Below, piece after piece: positions 50,401 through 63,594 of a stretch of 64,000 bases of DNA (the first letter of the stretch is position 1; the number at the start of each line of letters is the position of its first letter). The position numbers and the translations under genes were made by a program. This stretch comes from Theobroma cacao. Its lineage: Eukaryota > Streptophyta > Magnoliopsida > Malvales > Malvaceae. The notes under the pieces were generated by a model. The model saw only the letters and a program-made list of their open reading frames with translations, was not told the DNA's origin and made no database searches. The DNA lies in the NCBI RefSeq assembly GCF_000208745.1, contig NC_030855.1, forward strand, positions 21,981,734-22,045,733. The letters are read 5' to 3'.

Positions 50401-52645
50401 GGTAATTTCACATATCTATATGATATGTATGAGGAAGCAATGAGGGGTGTTAGACACTTGCTTGTTCAGAAATCAATTCCAAATGAATTGGTTTTTGTGG
50501 GGGAATTGCCTTATGGATCCAAAGGTTCTTTCAGTCCAAAAATGGATCACCTGGTATGTGGTGCTTTCTCAATCCTTAAGTTTTAAGGAATACCCTGCTA
50601 ACTGGAGATTTTCAGTGCTCCTTTTTAGGTGATAGATGTTAAATTTACCCTCGTCCTGCCATCCTACTATTTAAGTGTTATAATCTTTTTGAGGTTAAGC
50701 TGCCACATGATGTGTATCTAGGATATAAGATCTAGGTATATTTGCTTGAGAATATGGGGACACTTCTTTTCTTTTGTTCCTCATTTTCATGAAAGAAGTA
50801 TGTATTATTGTGTTAAGCAAATTTGGACTTTGGTCTCCACATATCAAATATTATGAAATTCATTTCAGAATGTTACTTTCTTTTTCAATTCCTCCTATAT
50901 CTTCCAGAACAACCCAATGTCCTTTAATATTTATTTGAGAGAAATTTTCCTCAGATAATATAATGTGTCTTTGGGGTGCTGCTGCACCGCAGCTTCTTCA
51001 TGAGACAAATTTCATACATGTAGCATGTAACGCTATTAAGCATATTGAAAGTAGCAACTTAATTGCTCTGTGCTGTGTGGTAACCTCTTCCAATTTTCTG
51101 TGGGCAATTTTAACCAACCAGATGAAACAGAAGTGCAGGCTGCAAAGAACTTTGATCTTTACCAAATTTTCTTCGGTGGTTATGATCCTTAAGTTAAATT
51201 TTTGCTGTGTCATACAATTTGGCATTTGCCTACTGACAAGTTTTACTGCTGGGGAGCTTAGATTGTGAAAATTTTCTGTTAAGAATTGCACATATCTGAT
51301 ATCCTTAGATACATAAATGTGAAGCCTGCTCTTTGAATTTTCTTTGGGTCTATCCCATGGGTTCGACAAGAGGTTTCCTTCTTCCATTTCATAAACCCTC
51401 AAATCAATGATGAAGCAAAATTTGATTCTGTTTCCTTGGCACCAAAACTTATTGGCTTTACCATCAAAACTAGAGAATTAGCTCACACCTTCAAAGCAGT
51501 ATTCTTTGGATCATGGATTGTTTCTTTTCAAAACTATGATGCTGTGTGGTGCAAAGAAGCAGTTAGTGAGTGGAAGAGTTCCTCCCACCAGAGTGTTTCT
51601 ATTCTATTACAGCTGTAGCTGTTTACCCAAATGAATGCATAAGTTATATTTCTGTATTTATCATTGACTCTCATGAAAGCATTTCTCTGTTGTTGGATCT
51701 AAGAGAGTACTTTTCATTGATATGAAAGTATTTTTACTGTCCTTACCAGGTGTGTTTTTTGCCTGGTACTCTTGCGCTTGGTGCCACTAAAGGCATCACA
51801 AAGGAGAAAGCTATGAAGGACAACCTTCTTACATTTGAAGATCTACAAAACTTGAAACTTGCAGAAGATTTAGCCAAGACATGTTTTGAGATGTATTCAG
51901 TAACTTCCACTGGTTTGGCTCCTGAAATTGCATACTTCCATACTGAGGTTGGTTGGTTCTGCTTAACTTGTTTCTTTAAAGCAGTATAGGATCAAGTAAA
52001 TGTACACGTGCACTAAAATGGCTCATATTTTCTTCTTCTTCAATTTAAGACCTGTCCTTTTTTTGTTTGCATATTATATGAATATGAAAAGTAACGATCT
52101 GCTGAGTTGTTCTGATTTAAACAGGAATATTTTGAAGATGGTCTTGATGGTGGAAATAAGAGTTCAGAATATGTAAATGACATAATAATCAAGCGTGCTG
52201 ACCGTCACAATTTATTGCGTCCTGAAACTGTTGAATCCTTGTTTGTATTGTATCGTATCACTCAAGACCAAAAGTATACTCTTGTTGCTCTTTAGTTTCT
52301 ATTCTCTCTCTTCTCTTATTAAGTTCCATATTTATAGAGTGCACATGTGTACAACCTTTTCTTTTTCTATTTTTTTCTAAGACAATGCATTGCAGATATC
52401 GTGAATGGGGTTGGCAGATTTTTGAGTCATTTGAGAAATACACAAAGGTGGATTCTGGTGGATACACTTCTTTAGATGATGTCACCACGCTTCCTCCTCA
52501 AAGAAGGGACAAGATGGAGACATTTTTCCTTGGTGAAACGTTGAAGTACTTGTACTTGCTTTTTGGGGATAGCTCTGTTATGCCGTTGGATAAATATGTT
52601 TTTAACACAGAAGCTCATCCTTTCCCGATTAAAGATGCTATTTAA
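47454..52645 (+). CDS. MNS3: mannosyl-oligosaccharide 1,2-alpha-mannosidase MNS3 (GH47)
   Basis: A class I alpha-mannosidase that trims Man9GlcNAc2 on glycoproteins in the early secretory pathway. Exons: 47454-47531, 48335-49296, 50292-50553, 51750-51947, 52125-52273 and 52396-52645. They join in frame to 632 aa. The short cytosolic tail starts MSKSLPYS, including the LPYS motif known to hold Arabidopsis MNS3 in the cis-Golgi. A membrane anchor follows at about 46-64 ([16 protein letters not shown]). The GH47 domain shows [57 protein letters not shown], and the C-terminal NTEAHPF, whose Thr coordinates Ca2+ in this family. Intron 2 carries a duplicate of the exon 3 acceptor (see findings). 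It runs tail-to-tail with the KAT1-like gene, 494 bp apart. Confidence 0.96.
50227..50306 (+). repeat. duplicated exon 3 acceptor of MNS3
   Basis: AATGCAGCCCTCATTCTGG followed by TGA occurs at 50227-50248 and again at 50285-50306, 58 bases apart. The second copy is the real exon 3 border. The first is followed by GTGAGT, so it forms an 11-nt segment between a valid acceptor and a valid donor. Confidence 0.85.
51337..51618 (+). other. open stretch within MNS3 intron 3, unassigned
   Basis: Ninety-three sense codons and a stop, inside the 1.2-kb third intron of MNS3 (50554-51749). The translation includes [16 protein letters not shown] and [18 protein letters not shown] recognise no family. It may be a fragment of an inserted gene or element, or chance. 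Confidence 0.15.
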
Positions 52646-53139
52646 AGGGTGGCACTAATGTGAAGGGAAGCATGTAAAAGCTTAATGTCTCATGGCCTGG
52701 GCACAGAATCCACTCTACTTTGACATGGTTTAGTAGTCTGAAGGCAGTCCATGTCTGCTTGACCAGGACCCCAGGTTACCAATGCGGTGGCTTAACTTTA
52801 TATGTGTTCAACACATCAATGAGTTTATCTGCACTTAGACGCCTACAAAAAGAAATGTCATGATGGCATTTACCTGGCCCACCTAATCATGACAGGAGTG
52901 TAACATGTATTTGTTCTGATAGACATTTTGGGAGGTTATGTATGGATGGGGTTTGCCCTCCAAAAATATTGAGTGAACTATGATCATATGTAATTGACTT
53001 CTCTGATTTAACAGTATTATTGCAATTTTGAGTCCCAAATCAACCGATTCTGTTATATTTTTGGTTATTATTTCATTATCATTGGCGTTGCCTAAAGGTT
53101 ACAAATTGTCTGCATCTATACATAATTGGCATTTTATTA

Positions 53140-56100
53140 TCATCTGGTCACATTGAAATCTACATTTTCATCTTCATCTTGAAGGAGAAACAGGTTATCA
53201 CCATCTCGAATGACGTTTATATCATCTATTTCTGCATTCTCAGCATTAATGACCTTTGTAAACGTGTAGCCTCCAAACTTTTCCCCTGCAGTTTCACAAG
53301 GTTGCAGAATGAGAAATGAATAAAGCAAAAGCAGGTAAAGATAACTGAAGTGGTTTTTTTATTACTGTTCATGGTTTAAAAATCCCTTCTTATTTTTTGT
53401 CCTTTTTCTTTTCTTTAATCTATTTGAATTCTAGTTACATTTGAAGTTGATTTATGATTGTTTTCCCCATATGTTTAGGTTTATTTTCAAGTGCTCTTTT
53501 CTGGGCAGACTTACCAGCCATTCTGAGCAGCCCTTGTATTGAATCAGGTAGGAGTATCAACTTTCCAAGCTGTGTACTTGATGTACTGCTGCTTTGAAAC
53601 TGCATGTGAATAGTAACTCTTGTCTTGGTTGGTGTTATAACCTCTCTATAACTGGGTAAACTGAAGAAATTTTGGGCCCCACTTCTATATTTGCTTTGAC
53701 TATTCTTGGTGTCATCTGCTGTTTCTGGCCCAATAACCTCTATCCTATGTTCATCTAATTTCCTTCTGTTTTCATAACTCAGTAAGAGCTCATGTATGCT
53801 CTTGTTTCCCTGCTGTTCTGCCAATGCTTTCGGCGTCCATCCTCTTGCATCTGGTTTATTTACACTTGCTCCTCCTTCAAGCAAAATCTTAACCATTTCA
53901 ATATGCCCCTTGCGAACGGCATCATTGACAGCTGTTTGGCCATCCTCTGTTGTTGAAATTCTGCACATTGGAGATCTACCAGTTTGACTCTCCTCTATAG
54001 CCTCTGATCCCAGGATATCCATGTCTATTGCTTCTTTCTTTGATGCATATCTCTCTGGCTGATCTTTAAATCCAGCACTCAAACAGCTTACTCCCATAGC
54101 TCCTCCCCCAAGCCTTTCATTGTGGATCAAACCTGGATCTAAGTTGGGCTGGTCAAAGCTGCTGCTCTCTAGCGCGTTCAAATTCTGCAAGAAGAAACCA
54201 TCACTTATTGTTGTTATGACAATAAGTGTTTCCTCACTCTAGAAGTTGTCTAATAAAATATTTACCATGAAAAGATTATGCATTATAACTCGTCCATCTT
54301 CCATATTTACTTGTACGGTGTTCATCAATGAAGTTCCATTCAGACGTAGTATTTGACAAAGCTCAGTGGTCCGAACTGTGTATGGCTGTGGCCTATAACA
54401 TAGAACTCCAATCTCCCCAAACATATCCCCTGCGGCTACCTTTCCTATAACCTGTACATCACATGTGGGCATGTAAAATTTTTTGTTGTGCTGTTAATTT
54501 ACCTTAAAGAAGAATATTATTGATGTTAAAATAATATCTCATACCCGATTATGCCCATCGGCATGGGAGAGTAAGTTCTGTAATTAGGAATCAACCAATC
54601 ACCAAATCAATGTCAGAAATTGGCATTGTTTGGTTTACATATTCTGCAGAAAATCAAAAGAAGCCTACTTACAACTGCTCCTGAGACAAGTATGTAAAGA
54701 TCTGTTGGGGCTTCATTCTGCAGAATGACATCTTCTCTGGGTGGGAAATACTCAGCCTCCATTTCTGAAACCTTTAATGGAGTAGTGAATTTCATTAGCA
54801 TCTTTTGAAAATGAAATTCAAAGTCAAAGTGAGGTATGTGTACCATTGCTGCAAACTACACCAAAACTTTGTGGATCTCTCCACAGCTCTGGCCTTTTTA
54901 TTTAAGATAATATTTTAGCTTAAAAAGAGAACAACAGATGAAGAATGATATGGACAAATATAGTTAGCCATGTGAAGTATTACCAGCTGAAAGAGGAAGT
55001 CATGAGAAACCCCTTGGAAGAGATAGACTTTCTGCACAATGTGGAAGAAGAGATGCTGTGCAATGCTTGAGCGAATTGCTTTTGGCAAACTATTTAGGGT
55101 CTCTTGTTGCTTCAATCCTTCTGTTCTGAATCTTAAGCATATGTGTGATAACATTTGATCTTGTATGTTGGTGGGCAACTGATTTCGTGTCACAAATTCA
55201 GAAGCAGCTCTGACTGTATCCCTCTGTAGCACCAAAGAAGTAAACGTTTTTTGTCATTAGCACTCCCAGGCTAGAGATGACATCCTTGTCAAAAGAAAAT
55301 ACTGTTGAATCTGAAGAAGGGCCTGGAAGCTTGTAATGCTCAAATCAGCTACAACAAAAGACTGAGCATTCATACTTGATTTGTAATGTCATACAATGGG
55401 CAAGTAATCTTGACATTACCTTTCAGCTGGTTTTTACCTTGAACTTTTTCATATAAACTTGTCAAATTGTGGGGTAGATACAATCTCTTACGAGAATGAA
55501 CTTTTTCTACAACAAATGGTGGGGTTATGATAGTACCAGTGATTGTGACAGGTGATTTCTTTTGGTCCTTATAGAACCTATTTTATATGTTAGTTCTCCT
55601 GGCAGGTTAGTGATGATTTCAAACATCTTGTAAGCTGTAAGGGAACTTACAAAATTACGGGTCCGACTTGTCCAGTGAACTACCAGGTTTGTCATGTTCC
55701 CGATGAGGTAAGCCGTTAATCCCAAATTAAACAACATGTAAAAAATATCAAATAGCATCTCTCTTGGATTCTCAGCATGCAAGTCCCCATAACCAGTTGT
55801 AGTGAGCGTTGTAATGGACCAGTAAATTGAAGTCACATATCTGTCCCAGAGGCTGTAATTTTTGAAATTTGGGTATACTGCACCAATCCAGGTTTTCGAA
55901 GGATCAGGGTATCTATCTGCAATCAGATAGTTAAAGCATCCGGCACAATGTACAGCAAACAGGGTCACCTGAAATCAAGCCGAGAGGAAAACAACTCGTT
56001 TTTCAAATGACAACTGAGTCTATATTTCTGATAGAGGTGAGATTAAATAGGAAGTTTCAATGGCTTACAGAAATGAGCTTGGTGCACCGCGTCCAGAAGT

Positions 56101-56974
56101 AGTTGAAACGGATGTCTTTCTCGAGTCTGAAGGAAAGCAAAACTGTAAGTAAATTTTGTGGTTCTCCCATTGTAACAGTTTTAAAATTTGAAGAAAATAG
56201 AAGCTTGATTTGAATCTGGTAATAAACCTTGCAAACAGGGAGCTGACTCGTCTCAGACGCCAGAGTCTGAGCATGTTGAGTAGCCTGAGCCAGAGTTCAC
56301 TGCCATTATCTGTGAGCAGGATGCTGAGATACTGAAATGGGACAGTGGAACAAACATCGAAAGCAAACCAGGTGGATATGTACCTGATGTTGGAGCATCA
56401 TACGAAGAAAGCTCATTAATTGCTTGAATAGTAGATAAACATTTTTCATTCTTAGTTGAAGAGAGCTTTGTGATCAAATGTTGCAAAATCTTATTTACCT
56501 GATGGCAATCTTCTTGGGATCATCAACAAGGAGATAAGATTGGCTGTCGAGGTATGCAACAAAGAAGGTGAGTATGATGTCAATAGCAAAGAAGCCATTG
56601 ACAATGTTGTCAACAATGAAAAGTGCATCTTTCTTGTAAGTTAGGAATGCGAACTCGAATGGACAGATCCAGGCAGAGTAAATGACTAGAACAACCAGCC
56701 ACATCTCCCAAGCCCTGTAATAAGGAATAGGACATAAGGAGCAGCTTTGATAAATTGAAAGAATTATTTGAGTAAACCATGGCCATGGTAATCACCTATA
56801 ATGAGGGTTGAAAGGGGAAATTATGTATTTACGTAGCTTGGTCGCCTGGTTAATTCTGGCCCCAAGTGATGGAAGGAGATCACTTGAGAAGAAACTGCCA
56901 TGAATATCACTGCCCATTTGAAATTCATCAATACAGAACCGTTGGAAGAAGTTTTTGGTGCAGGACAATGACAT
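53140..56974 (-). CDS. KAT1: Shaker-type inward-rectifying K+ channel, KAT1/KAT2 type
   Basis: A voltage-gated K+ uptake channel of the plasma membrane, known in guard cells and phloem. Exons on minus: 56974-56796, 56714-56499, 56383-56228, 56126-56069, 55968-55651, 55223-54984, 54771-54673, 54577-54545, 54451-54266, 54184-53515 and 53285-53140. All join in frame to 766 aa. The N-terminus [14 protein letters not shown] is KAT-like. S1-S6 follow, with the voltage sensor [19 protein letters not shown] and the pore [15 protein letters not shown] (GYGD about 262-265). A cyclic-nucleotide-binding-like domain spans about 390-490 ([24 protein letters not shown]-type [10 protein letters not shown]). 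An ankyrin-like segment lies at 576-632 and a C-terminal KHA domain at about 690-760. Exon 8 is only 33 nt. KAT versus AKT rests on the short C-terminus lacking a full ankyrin array. Confidence 0.95.
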
Positions 56975-57053
56975 CTTAGTTGTTTGAATCCTCAAGGGTA
57001 CAGCTAACAATAGAGGCTGTTAAACTTATGGCAGGGTCAAGTCTCAAAGGAAT

Positions 57054-57065
57054 GGTTATATATAG
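57054..57065 (-). promoter_or_regulatory. TATA box of the KAT1-like gene
   Basis: The minus strand reads GCTATATATAACC about 80-90 nt before the ATG at 56974. This predicts transcription starting near 57030. Confidence 0.6.
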
Positions 57066-60000
57066 CAAGCTTGTGAAGAGGGACACGGGATTAGGTTTCC
57101 TTTATGTAACCTTTATCTCAGTTTGCTCCTGACATGTTTAAAATGAATGTGCAAGCTTAAGCAACTAATACGTCACTAAGAGTGGAAGTGAAAGTAGGAG
57201 AAGGCTGGGTCAAATTTTCCATCTCGTTTGGACTAGAATGATAAACAAGTTACAAGAAAAACATGACAAGAGGCAGGGGAAAGACCACGAAAATGGAAAG
57301 CACTGGAAGTGGCAGACATTGGGTTGCAGCAATGCAGTTGCCAGTTGCAGCAATGAAGAAATTTCTGGGAGAAAGAAAAGGATGGGAGAGAAAGAGAGAA
57401 AAGAGGAGAGAGAAAGAGAGAGAGACTTGAATGAATGAAGGTAATGGCAACAGTAATGGTGCTTCTGCTGGTGAAATGCTGCAGCTGGTGGTTGTGGGAG
57501 CTCCATCATCAAAGCATGTGAAGGTGTATTTGATATATAGACAAGCCTTTTTTTGTTTTTTTGCTAGGACGGATTTTAGTGAAATTTTTTTTTTGTGTTT
57601 TCACTTCAGAATCCAGAGCTGGACCAGACAGCCGCAGTAGAATGGGGGAGGATGTTCTGATTTATGCCTGCCACGTGTTCCAATCAAATCTTTGTTTAGA
57701 GGTATGTCACTCTTTTTTACGGCTAAACATCTCCCAAAAAAAATTCCATTTCAGTACCATTCCCTCTTCGCCTTCCTAGTAAGTTGCTCAAGTTGTTTGT
57801 TTTTGCCACGCAATCAGAACCATAAGTGTGAAAATGCATTCCCGCCATATAATCCAACTGTCCGCCCACCCCACCCCCACCCCCCCCCCCTCTCCCCCTC
57901 TTTATAATCCAACTGCCCGCCCTCCGCCCCCGTCCCGTCGAACCCTTCCCCCTTCCTTTTTCTCTCACATATGCTTTGAACCTTTTCTGATCAGTGAACG
58001 CGTTATCATTATCTATTTTTGCCGACCTCTTTTTGGTCTGTATCTGATCATGTGATGATAATTTGCATCTTTGCTTATTCCATTGAAATTCTTACATTTA
58101 TTGGATAAAAAAAGCATTTTTGCCTACTTCTCGATCGGATTCATGTTTGTGTCTATCGTCCTTAATGATTGCATTGGACTCCAGTTACTTGCTCTTTATG
58201 TTCATAATTAGCTTTACAAAAAGGTTAGAGCCGAAAAGGGGAGAAAGAAAGGTCAGTGGAGGACAAATTCGTTTAAGACTCTAAACTGTATGCCATAGAA
58301 AAAGACCCTAGAAAACTGTTACTCGAAAAATAAGCTTTGTATGTAGTAGTAGTATAAAACCTAGAAAAGTTATCATTTATTTTGCATTAAAGAAGTTAAG
58401 GAAGTTTTGGGACCCAAAGAGGTCCCCGAATGTAAGGTTGTTGCAAATGCAACGCAAATCAACAATTTGAACCGAATCAAAATGAATTCGGTTTTTTTGA
58501 TTTGGTTAGTTTGATTATTTAGATAGTTCGGTTAGGATAGTTCGGTTATTAGAGTTAATTAGATTCAATTTGGTTAAAATTTTTTTTAATCGAACTTAAA
58601 TAAGGGGTATAATGAGGTGTTCGTATACAAAATAAATCATAAATTATTTTATTCATGTTTTTTAATTATTTATTGTTTATATGAGTATCTATTTTAATTA
58701 TTCTAATTATTTATCATCATTTTTAACATTTTTGTAATATTGATTTATAAAAAAAATACAACATAAATAAATATATACAAATAAAAAAAATTATCAAGTT
58801 CGATTTTAAAAAATCGAATTAACTGAATTAATTTAATTTTTTAATTTAATTATTTGTAAAATTTGATTTAATTTCAATTATTTTAAACATAAATTTAATT
58901 AATTTAATTATTAAATATTCAAAATCAAACTAACTAAAACAACGGTTTGTTCTACCCTACCCGAATGTATCTTCTCGAGATTCTCTCTGTGTGGTTGGCA
59001 GATCCAACCATGCAAAGCCCACTTGCAGAGAATTTGAGAGAAACTGAGCCGACCTCAGTTGCACCTGCCTATGCTTTTGTTTGTGGTTTCCAAATAGTGG
59101 TAGAGTACTAGTGACCCTCTCTCATGTTCGCAGTTCTATCTCCTTCAATCTGATCACTACAATGGCAAAAATGCATGAATCTTTCTCATTATTGCATGTT
59201 TGATGAGTTCAACTTCAGCCATGGATGATGACACATGGCACTGATAAGGCCTGTCTTAACAAACAGTAATGAGTGCATTTGCTAAATATCTTTGGTTGAT
59301 ATAAGCAAAGGGCAACTAACAGCATCTGAAAATTTATTAAGAGTTTCCTCTCTTGCGGGGAATTTTTATTTGGAATTGTCATATTCTCACGCACGTGACA
59401 AAAATGGGAGTTATATTATAATATTGTGGGGGTGATAAAGGCGAATGCAGAAAAAGTAGAACTCTGCACTGTTTATGGCACCTGAGTTTGGGGTTTAATC
59501 AAAAGCATTGGATATTTGTTGTTAGTTCGAGTGTTTCTTTCTCTCTTTCTTGTTTTGGAGCTGGGCTTTTGCTTTGTTCGTCTCCCTTTCCTCCCTGCCC
59601 TTGATGAGTTGAATCTGGTAGGGTCAACCCCGTGAGCCTCGCGACAAAGTCCTATGCCCTGGGAGACTTGGATGACGTGGATGATTTAGCAGCCACTTGG
59701 AGAAAAAGGTGTTAACGAGTCATGAAAAGTTTAAAATAAAATATGATGCAGAGAAAAAAGGCAATAATCTTTTAATTAAGTCAAACCCAAAATCTCTTCC
59801 ATCTTCCTGACCTTTCAGGACTATACAAGAAAACTTAAGAACACAAGCTAACCGTTAATTAATTTATTATGTAAAACACTGTGACCAAATTCTTATCATG
59901 ACACATTTTCTTTGATTAAATTATTTTCTGCATAGGAACAAAAAAAATAATAATAGGGGACAAACAATGACAAGAGATTCGAAGAAGGACGAGGAAGCTA

Positions 60001-61638
60001 TCTTATTGTATAGCTAAAAGATAATATAAAAATTAAAAAAAAAAAAAAAAACAAGAAACAAATATAAAGTTTTCCATCATATGCATAATCATAGACGTGT
60101 GACATGTGACAAAGTAAAGATTAGAGTTTTGTGGTGGAGGTTAGGGCATGAAGGATAGAATTAAAAGCAGCATCAAAATGTTGTTGTGTCCTATGGATGA
60201 GCATCACTTAATTATAATTAAAATGTTTCAAACATAAATTAGAAACCAGGAGAACAAGAATATGACAGATGGGCAGTACTCAGTAGTATTTTTCTCCTTT
60301 TTGCTAAAGTATTCTGGCAGTAAGGGGAAATAAATTAATGAAGAAGCTCTTTGAGAAAATCCCATAAAAGTGGGAAATGGGAAAAGGAAAAAGTAATGGT
60401 CAAATATACCATTCAATCTGGATCATGATAAACCTAATTGCTTCTCCAATGGGAACACCAAACTTTCATGTGACCACTAAAATACCCAATTTCCAACTGC
60501 TTGTCACGGCTTCTCTACGTAGTTCTATGCCACATACATATCTGATTATCAGTGCTAATCAATCCTACCTCTGAAAACAATTTAAAACGGAAATTTTAAG
60601 TGAGAAAAAGAGTCTGAAAAGAAAGAAAGAAAGTTTTCTTGTGATCACAGGATGGCCACGGGAAAGATCAAATGGGGCAGTGGTCCTTGTAAAATAATGG
60701 TCCAAGTATTTAATTACCAAACCTTCTTAAAAACCTGTCCAAACATGTGGTCCTTGGTTCTTGAAAATATAGGAGAGGGAAATTTGAATTTAAAACTTTC
60801 TATTTGGTGAAAATTATGGTTATCAATTAAGTCATATTTCAATCATCGTGTGGTCCTTTTGTTTAATTAATGAAATTAAATTCTCTAGATTATTTTTTTG
60901 TTGAATCGTATATAAATTTGACTCAAACAACGATAGATAGGAACGTGTTTGTCATTGAAATCTATAATTACTGTTGGATTATAAGAAAATAACAACTCCA
61001 ACAATGTTTGAGGTTATCGACTTTGAAACGAAAATCAAAGTACACCGCTACCAAAGGAAAGAAGAACATATAGTTAGATTCTAGTCTTGGAAATGAATGG
61101 CTTCATACCACGAGTCGTCCTAATTAAGCATAGATTAGGTCGATTTGTGGAATATATGAAACTGACCCAAAAAGAATAAACTACATTCCATGGGCTTATC
61201 AAATTCTTTACGACATCAAAATTAGAATATATTTCCACCAAGCAAAGAGGATTACCATCTGAAATATGCCATTTTAAAAGAAGTACAAGTACTAGCAGGG
61301 TGGCGTAACATCATCCTGGTGCTGGATGTTGATGTGAATGAGAAGCAATTCATTAGATTTCTTTCTCTTTATTAATTTGATTTTCTATAAAAAACCGTAT
61401 CCTCCTCAGCACATCCTACCAACCATCCTAAGGTTAGATGAATATTCCATTTCAAAGGCAATGGCTTTTACCTGCAAATTGCAATGTTATAGGGACTCCT
61501 TGTCAGCATTTTGTTTCCCTACTCTTCTAGCAATGTTGAGGAAAGCATATAGCCTTTTAGATTTCCTTTTTTTGTCCAATTAATATGTGCCAAAAGCCTC
61601 GAAGCCTTGACCCAAAACCATTAGTTCCCCGAAATTAA
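57066..61638. other. intergenic, no gene recognised
   Basis: The upstream region of the KAT1-like gene and beyond. 57360-57430 is GA-rich. 57848-57921 has a duplicated TATAATCCAACTG.CCGCC unit around a C-rich tract. 58490-58960 is AT-rich with repeated TTCGGTTA / TTGGTTA motifs. 60032-60050 has an A run. A few open frames (57238, 57431, 60228, 61338) are short and unlike any family known to me. Confidence 0.5.
57848..57921 (+). repeat. short direct repeat around a C-rich tract
   Basis: TATAATCCAACTGTCCGCC at 57848 and TATAATCCAACTGCCCGCC at 57903, 55 bases apart, with an almost pure pyrimidine (C-rich) spacer. Consistent with a local slippage duplication. Confidence 0.7.
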
Positions 61639-61935
61639 TGTTGTGTTTTGATGGATATATGAGAAGTATGAAAAAAAGAGTTTTCTGGAGTAACAGAAGC
61701 TTGATATTTTTTATATGCATTAACTTAGTTTTAATACATAGCAAAGCTTAACTAGTAAGCTTAGATCAGTACAAGGCACAAGAATACATGCTAATCATTG
61801 CATAAGTCTTTCACTAGATGCTTAGCTTTCATAATAAGATAGGAATCTAGCTGTCTTAATACAAAATGATCACATATGATCCTAAGGTTAATAGCATGCA
61901 CTGATGTGGTTTTCAATGCAAGTCGTATTTCAACA
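61639..61935 (-). repeat. 3' LTR of the copia element
   Basis: About 297 bp, starting TGTTGAAATACGA on the minus strand directly after the purine tract AAGGAGGAG. Its other end reads TGTTGTGTTTTGA on plus, so the LTR has inverted TGTTG..CAACA ends. The matching 5' LTR is not in the window, so the low boundary is inferred. Confidence 0.65.
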
Positions 61936-63594
61936 CTCCTCCTTAGGACTTGCTTTGCAAACCCCTAGCATTAATCTAAGGTCTTCAAACCTCTCCTTTG
62001 GTAGTGCCTTGGTGAAGATGTCTGCTACTTGCTTGTTTAAGTTGCAGTACCTGAACTTCACTTCATTTAATTTTTCAACTTCTCGAACAACATGAAACTT
62101 CACATTGATGTGCTTAGTTCTACCATGGCTTACAGGGTTCTTGGCAATGGCAATTGCTAATTTGCTATCCAAGAATAGTTTTGTCGCTTCCTTTTGTTCA
62201 AACTTCATATCCAAACACAACTTCCTGAGCTACACAGCTTGGTTCAAAAGAGCTGCAGCAATAATATATTCTGCTTCAGCTGTTGACTGAGCCACTACCT
62301 CTTGTTTTTTTGAGTTCTAGCTGAAAGCAGCTCTTCCCAAATAAAACACATATCCTGATGTGCTTTTGAAATCTGTTGGATCTCCAACAAAATCACTATC
62401 ACTGTATCCAATCAATTTGACTTCATTTCAGTATTTGAAGTGCAAGCCAAGATCGAGAGTGTCTTGCAGATACCTTAAAATCCTCTTAGCAGTTTAGAGA
62501 TGTTGAACAGAAGGACTTTGCATAAATGTTGAGAGATAACTCACTAAAAACATGATGTCAGGCCTTGATCCACTTGCATAAAGTAGACTACCAATTAAGC
62601 TTCTATAGATAAAAGGATCAATGAGTTTGGGAGAGTTAGCATCATTGAATTTATCATTTACAACCATTGGAGTTGCAACTGATTTGCATTTCTCCATGTT
62701 AAACTTTTCCAAGATTGCAGCAATATAAGTTTTTTGACAAAGGAAAATACCCTGGTCAAATTGATCAACCTGAAATCCCAAGTAGTACCTCATTTTTCCC
62801 AAATCAATCATGTCAAACTTAGTCTTCATGGCTGCCTTAAACTGAGTTATTGGTTTGCTTGCAAAACTTGTGATAAATAAATCATCAACATATAAGGAAA
62901 CCATCAACATTACTTGATCTTGGACCTTTAAGACATAAAATGTAGGTTCATTTACACTCATACAGAACCCTTTTGACTCCAAATAGCTGTCCATCCTGCT
63001 GTACCAAGCCCTTGGGGCTTGTTTGAGACCATACAAAGCCTTATGCAGCTTGTAAACCTTGTTGACTCTGTCATTGACTTTCAGCCCTTCAGGTATTTCA
63101 ACATAGATATCTTCTTGTAGGACTCCATTCAAGAATGCTGATTTGATGTCAAGGTGATGAACCTCTCAACCAAGATCACCAGCTATAACAAGTAAAAGTT
63201 TAACTGTTTTAAATCTGGCCACTAGTGCAAATGTATCAGCGAAATCAATTCCTGGTTGTGGAACATAACCTTTTGCAACCAACCTGGCTTTATGCTTGTT
63301 GATTGAGCCATTAGCATTGTACTTGGTTTTAAAAATCCATTTAATGCCAATGACATTCATAGAATCTGTTCTATCAACCAAGGACCAAGTTTTGTTTTTG
63401 TCAATCACCCTTAGCTCCTCCTTCATGGCAGCCGGCCAGTGAGCTAATTCTTTGGCTTTTGAGTAACTTGTAGGATCTGTAATGGCCATATTACATCTGT
63501 CATAGATGCTTTATAAAGTCCTAGTGCCCCTGACAGCAAATTCTTCATCATTAGGATCTTTAAGAGGTTCTTGAACCAATTCTGGTAGTGTCCC
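61930..63594 (-). pseudogene. copia pol pseudogene (RT and RNase H)
   Basis: Reading on minus: RGTRTL, a stop, then NMAITDPTSYSKAKELAHWP; WIFKTKYNANGSINKHKARL; AFLNGVLQEDIYVEIPEG; LYGLKQAPRAWY; the catalytic box SLYVDDLFIT; DLGKMRYYLGFQV; SRPDIMFLVSYLS. RNase H and the tail follow: GYSDSDFVGDPTDFKSTSGY, STAEAEYIIA and ADIFTKALPKERF, ending SPKEEC at a stop. In-frame stops occur near 63511, 63166, 62494, 62431, 62320 and 62232. Gene order and motifs are those of Ty1/copia. Confidence 0.9.

Larger units (their letters stand above)
61639..63594 (-). mobile_element. Ty1/copia retrotransposon, 3' part
   Basis: On the minus strand, from high to low coordinate: end of the integrase-RT linker, reverse transcriptase, RNase H, polypurine tract, LTR. 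The element is cut at about 63594 by a different repeat, so gag, protease, integrase and the 5' LTR are absent from this window. The coding frame has several stops, so this copy is inactive. Confidence 0.9.

Noticed and set aside
50963..51402. Overlapping frames within MNS3 intron 3 (101 codons plus, 134 codons minus)
   Set aside because: Flanked by clear MNS3 exons, no splice or domain evidence, and the two overlap each other.
57210..57512. Open frames in the GA/CT-rich segment upstream of the KAT1-like gene
   Set aside because: The reading frames come from low-complexity GA/CT sequence, which is open by composition.
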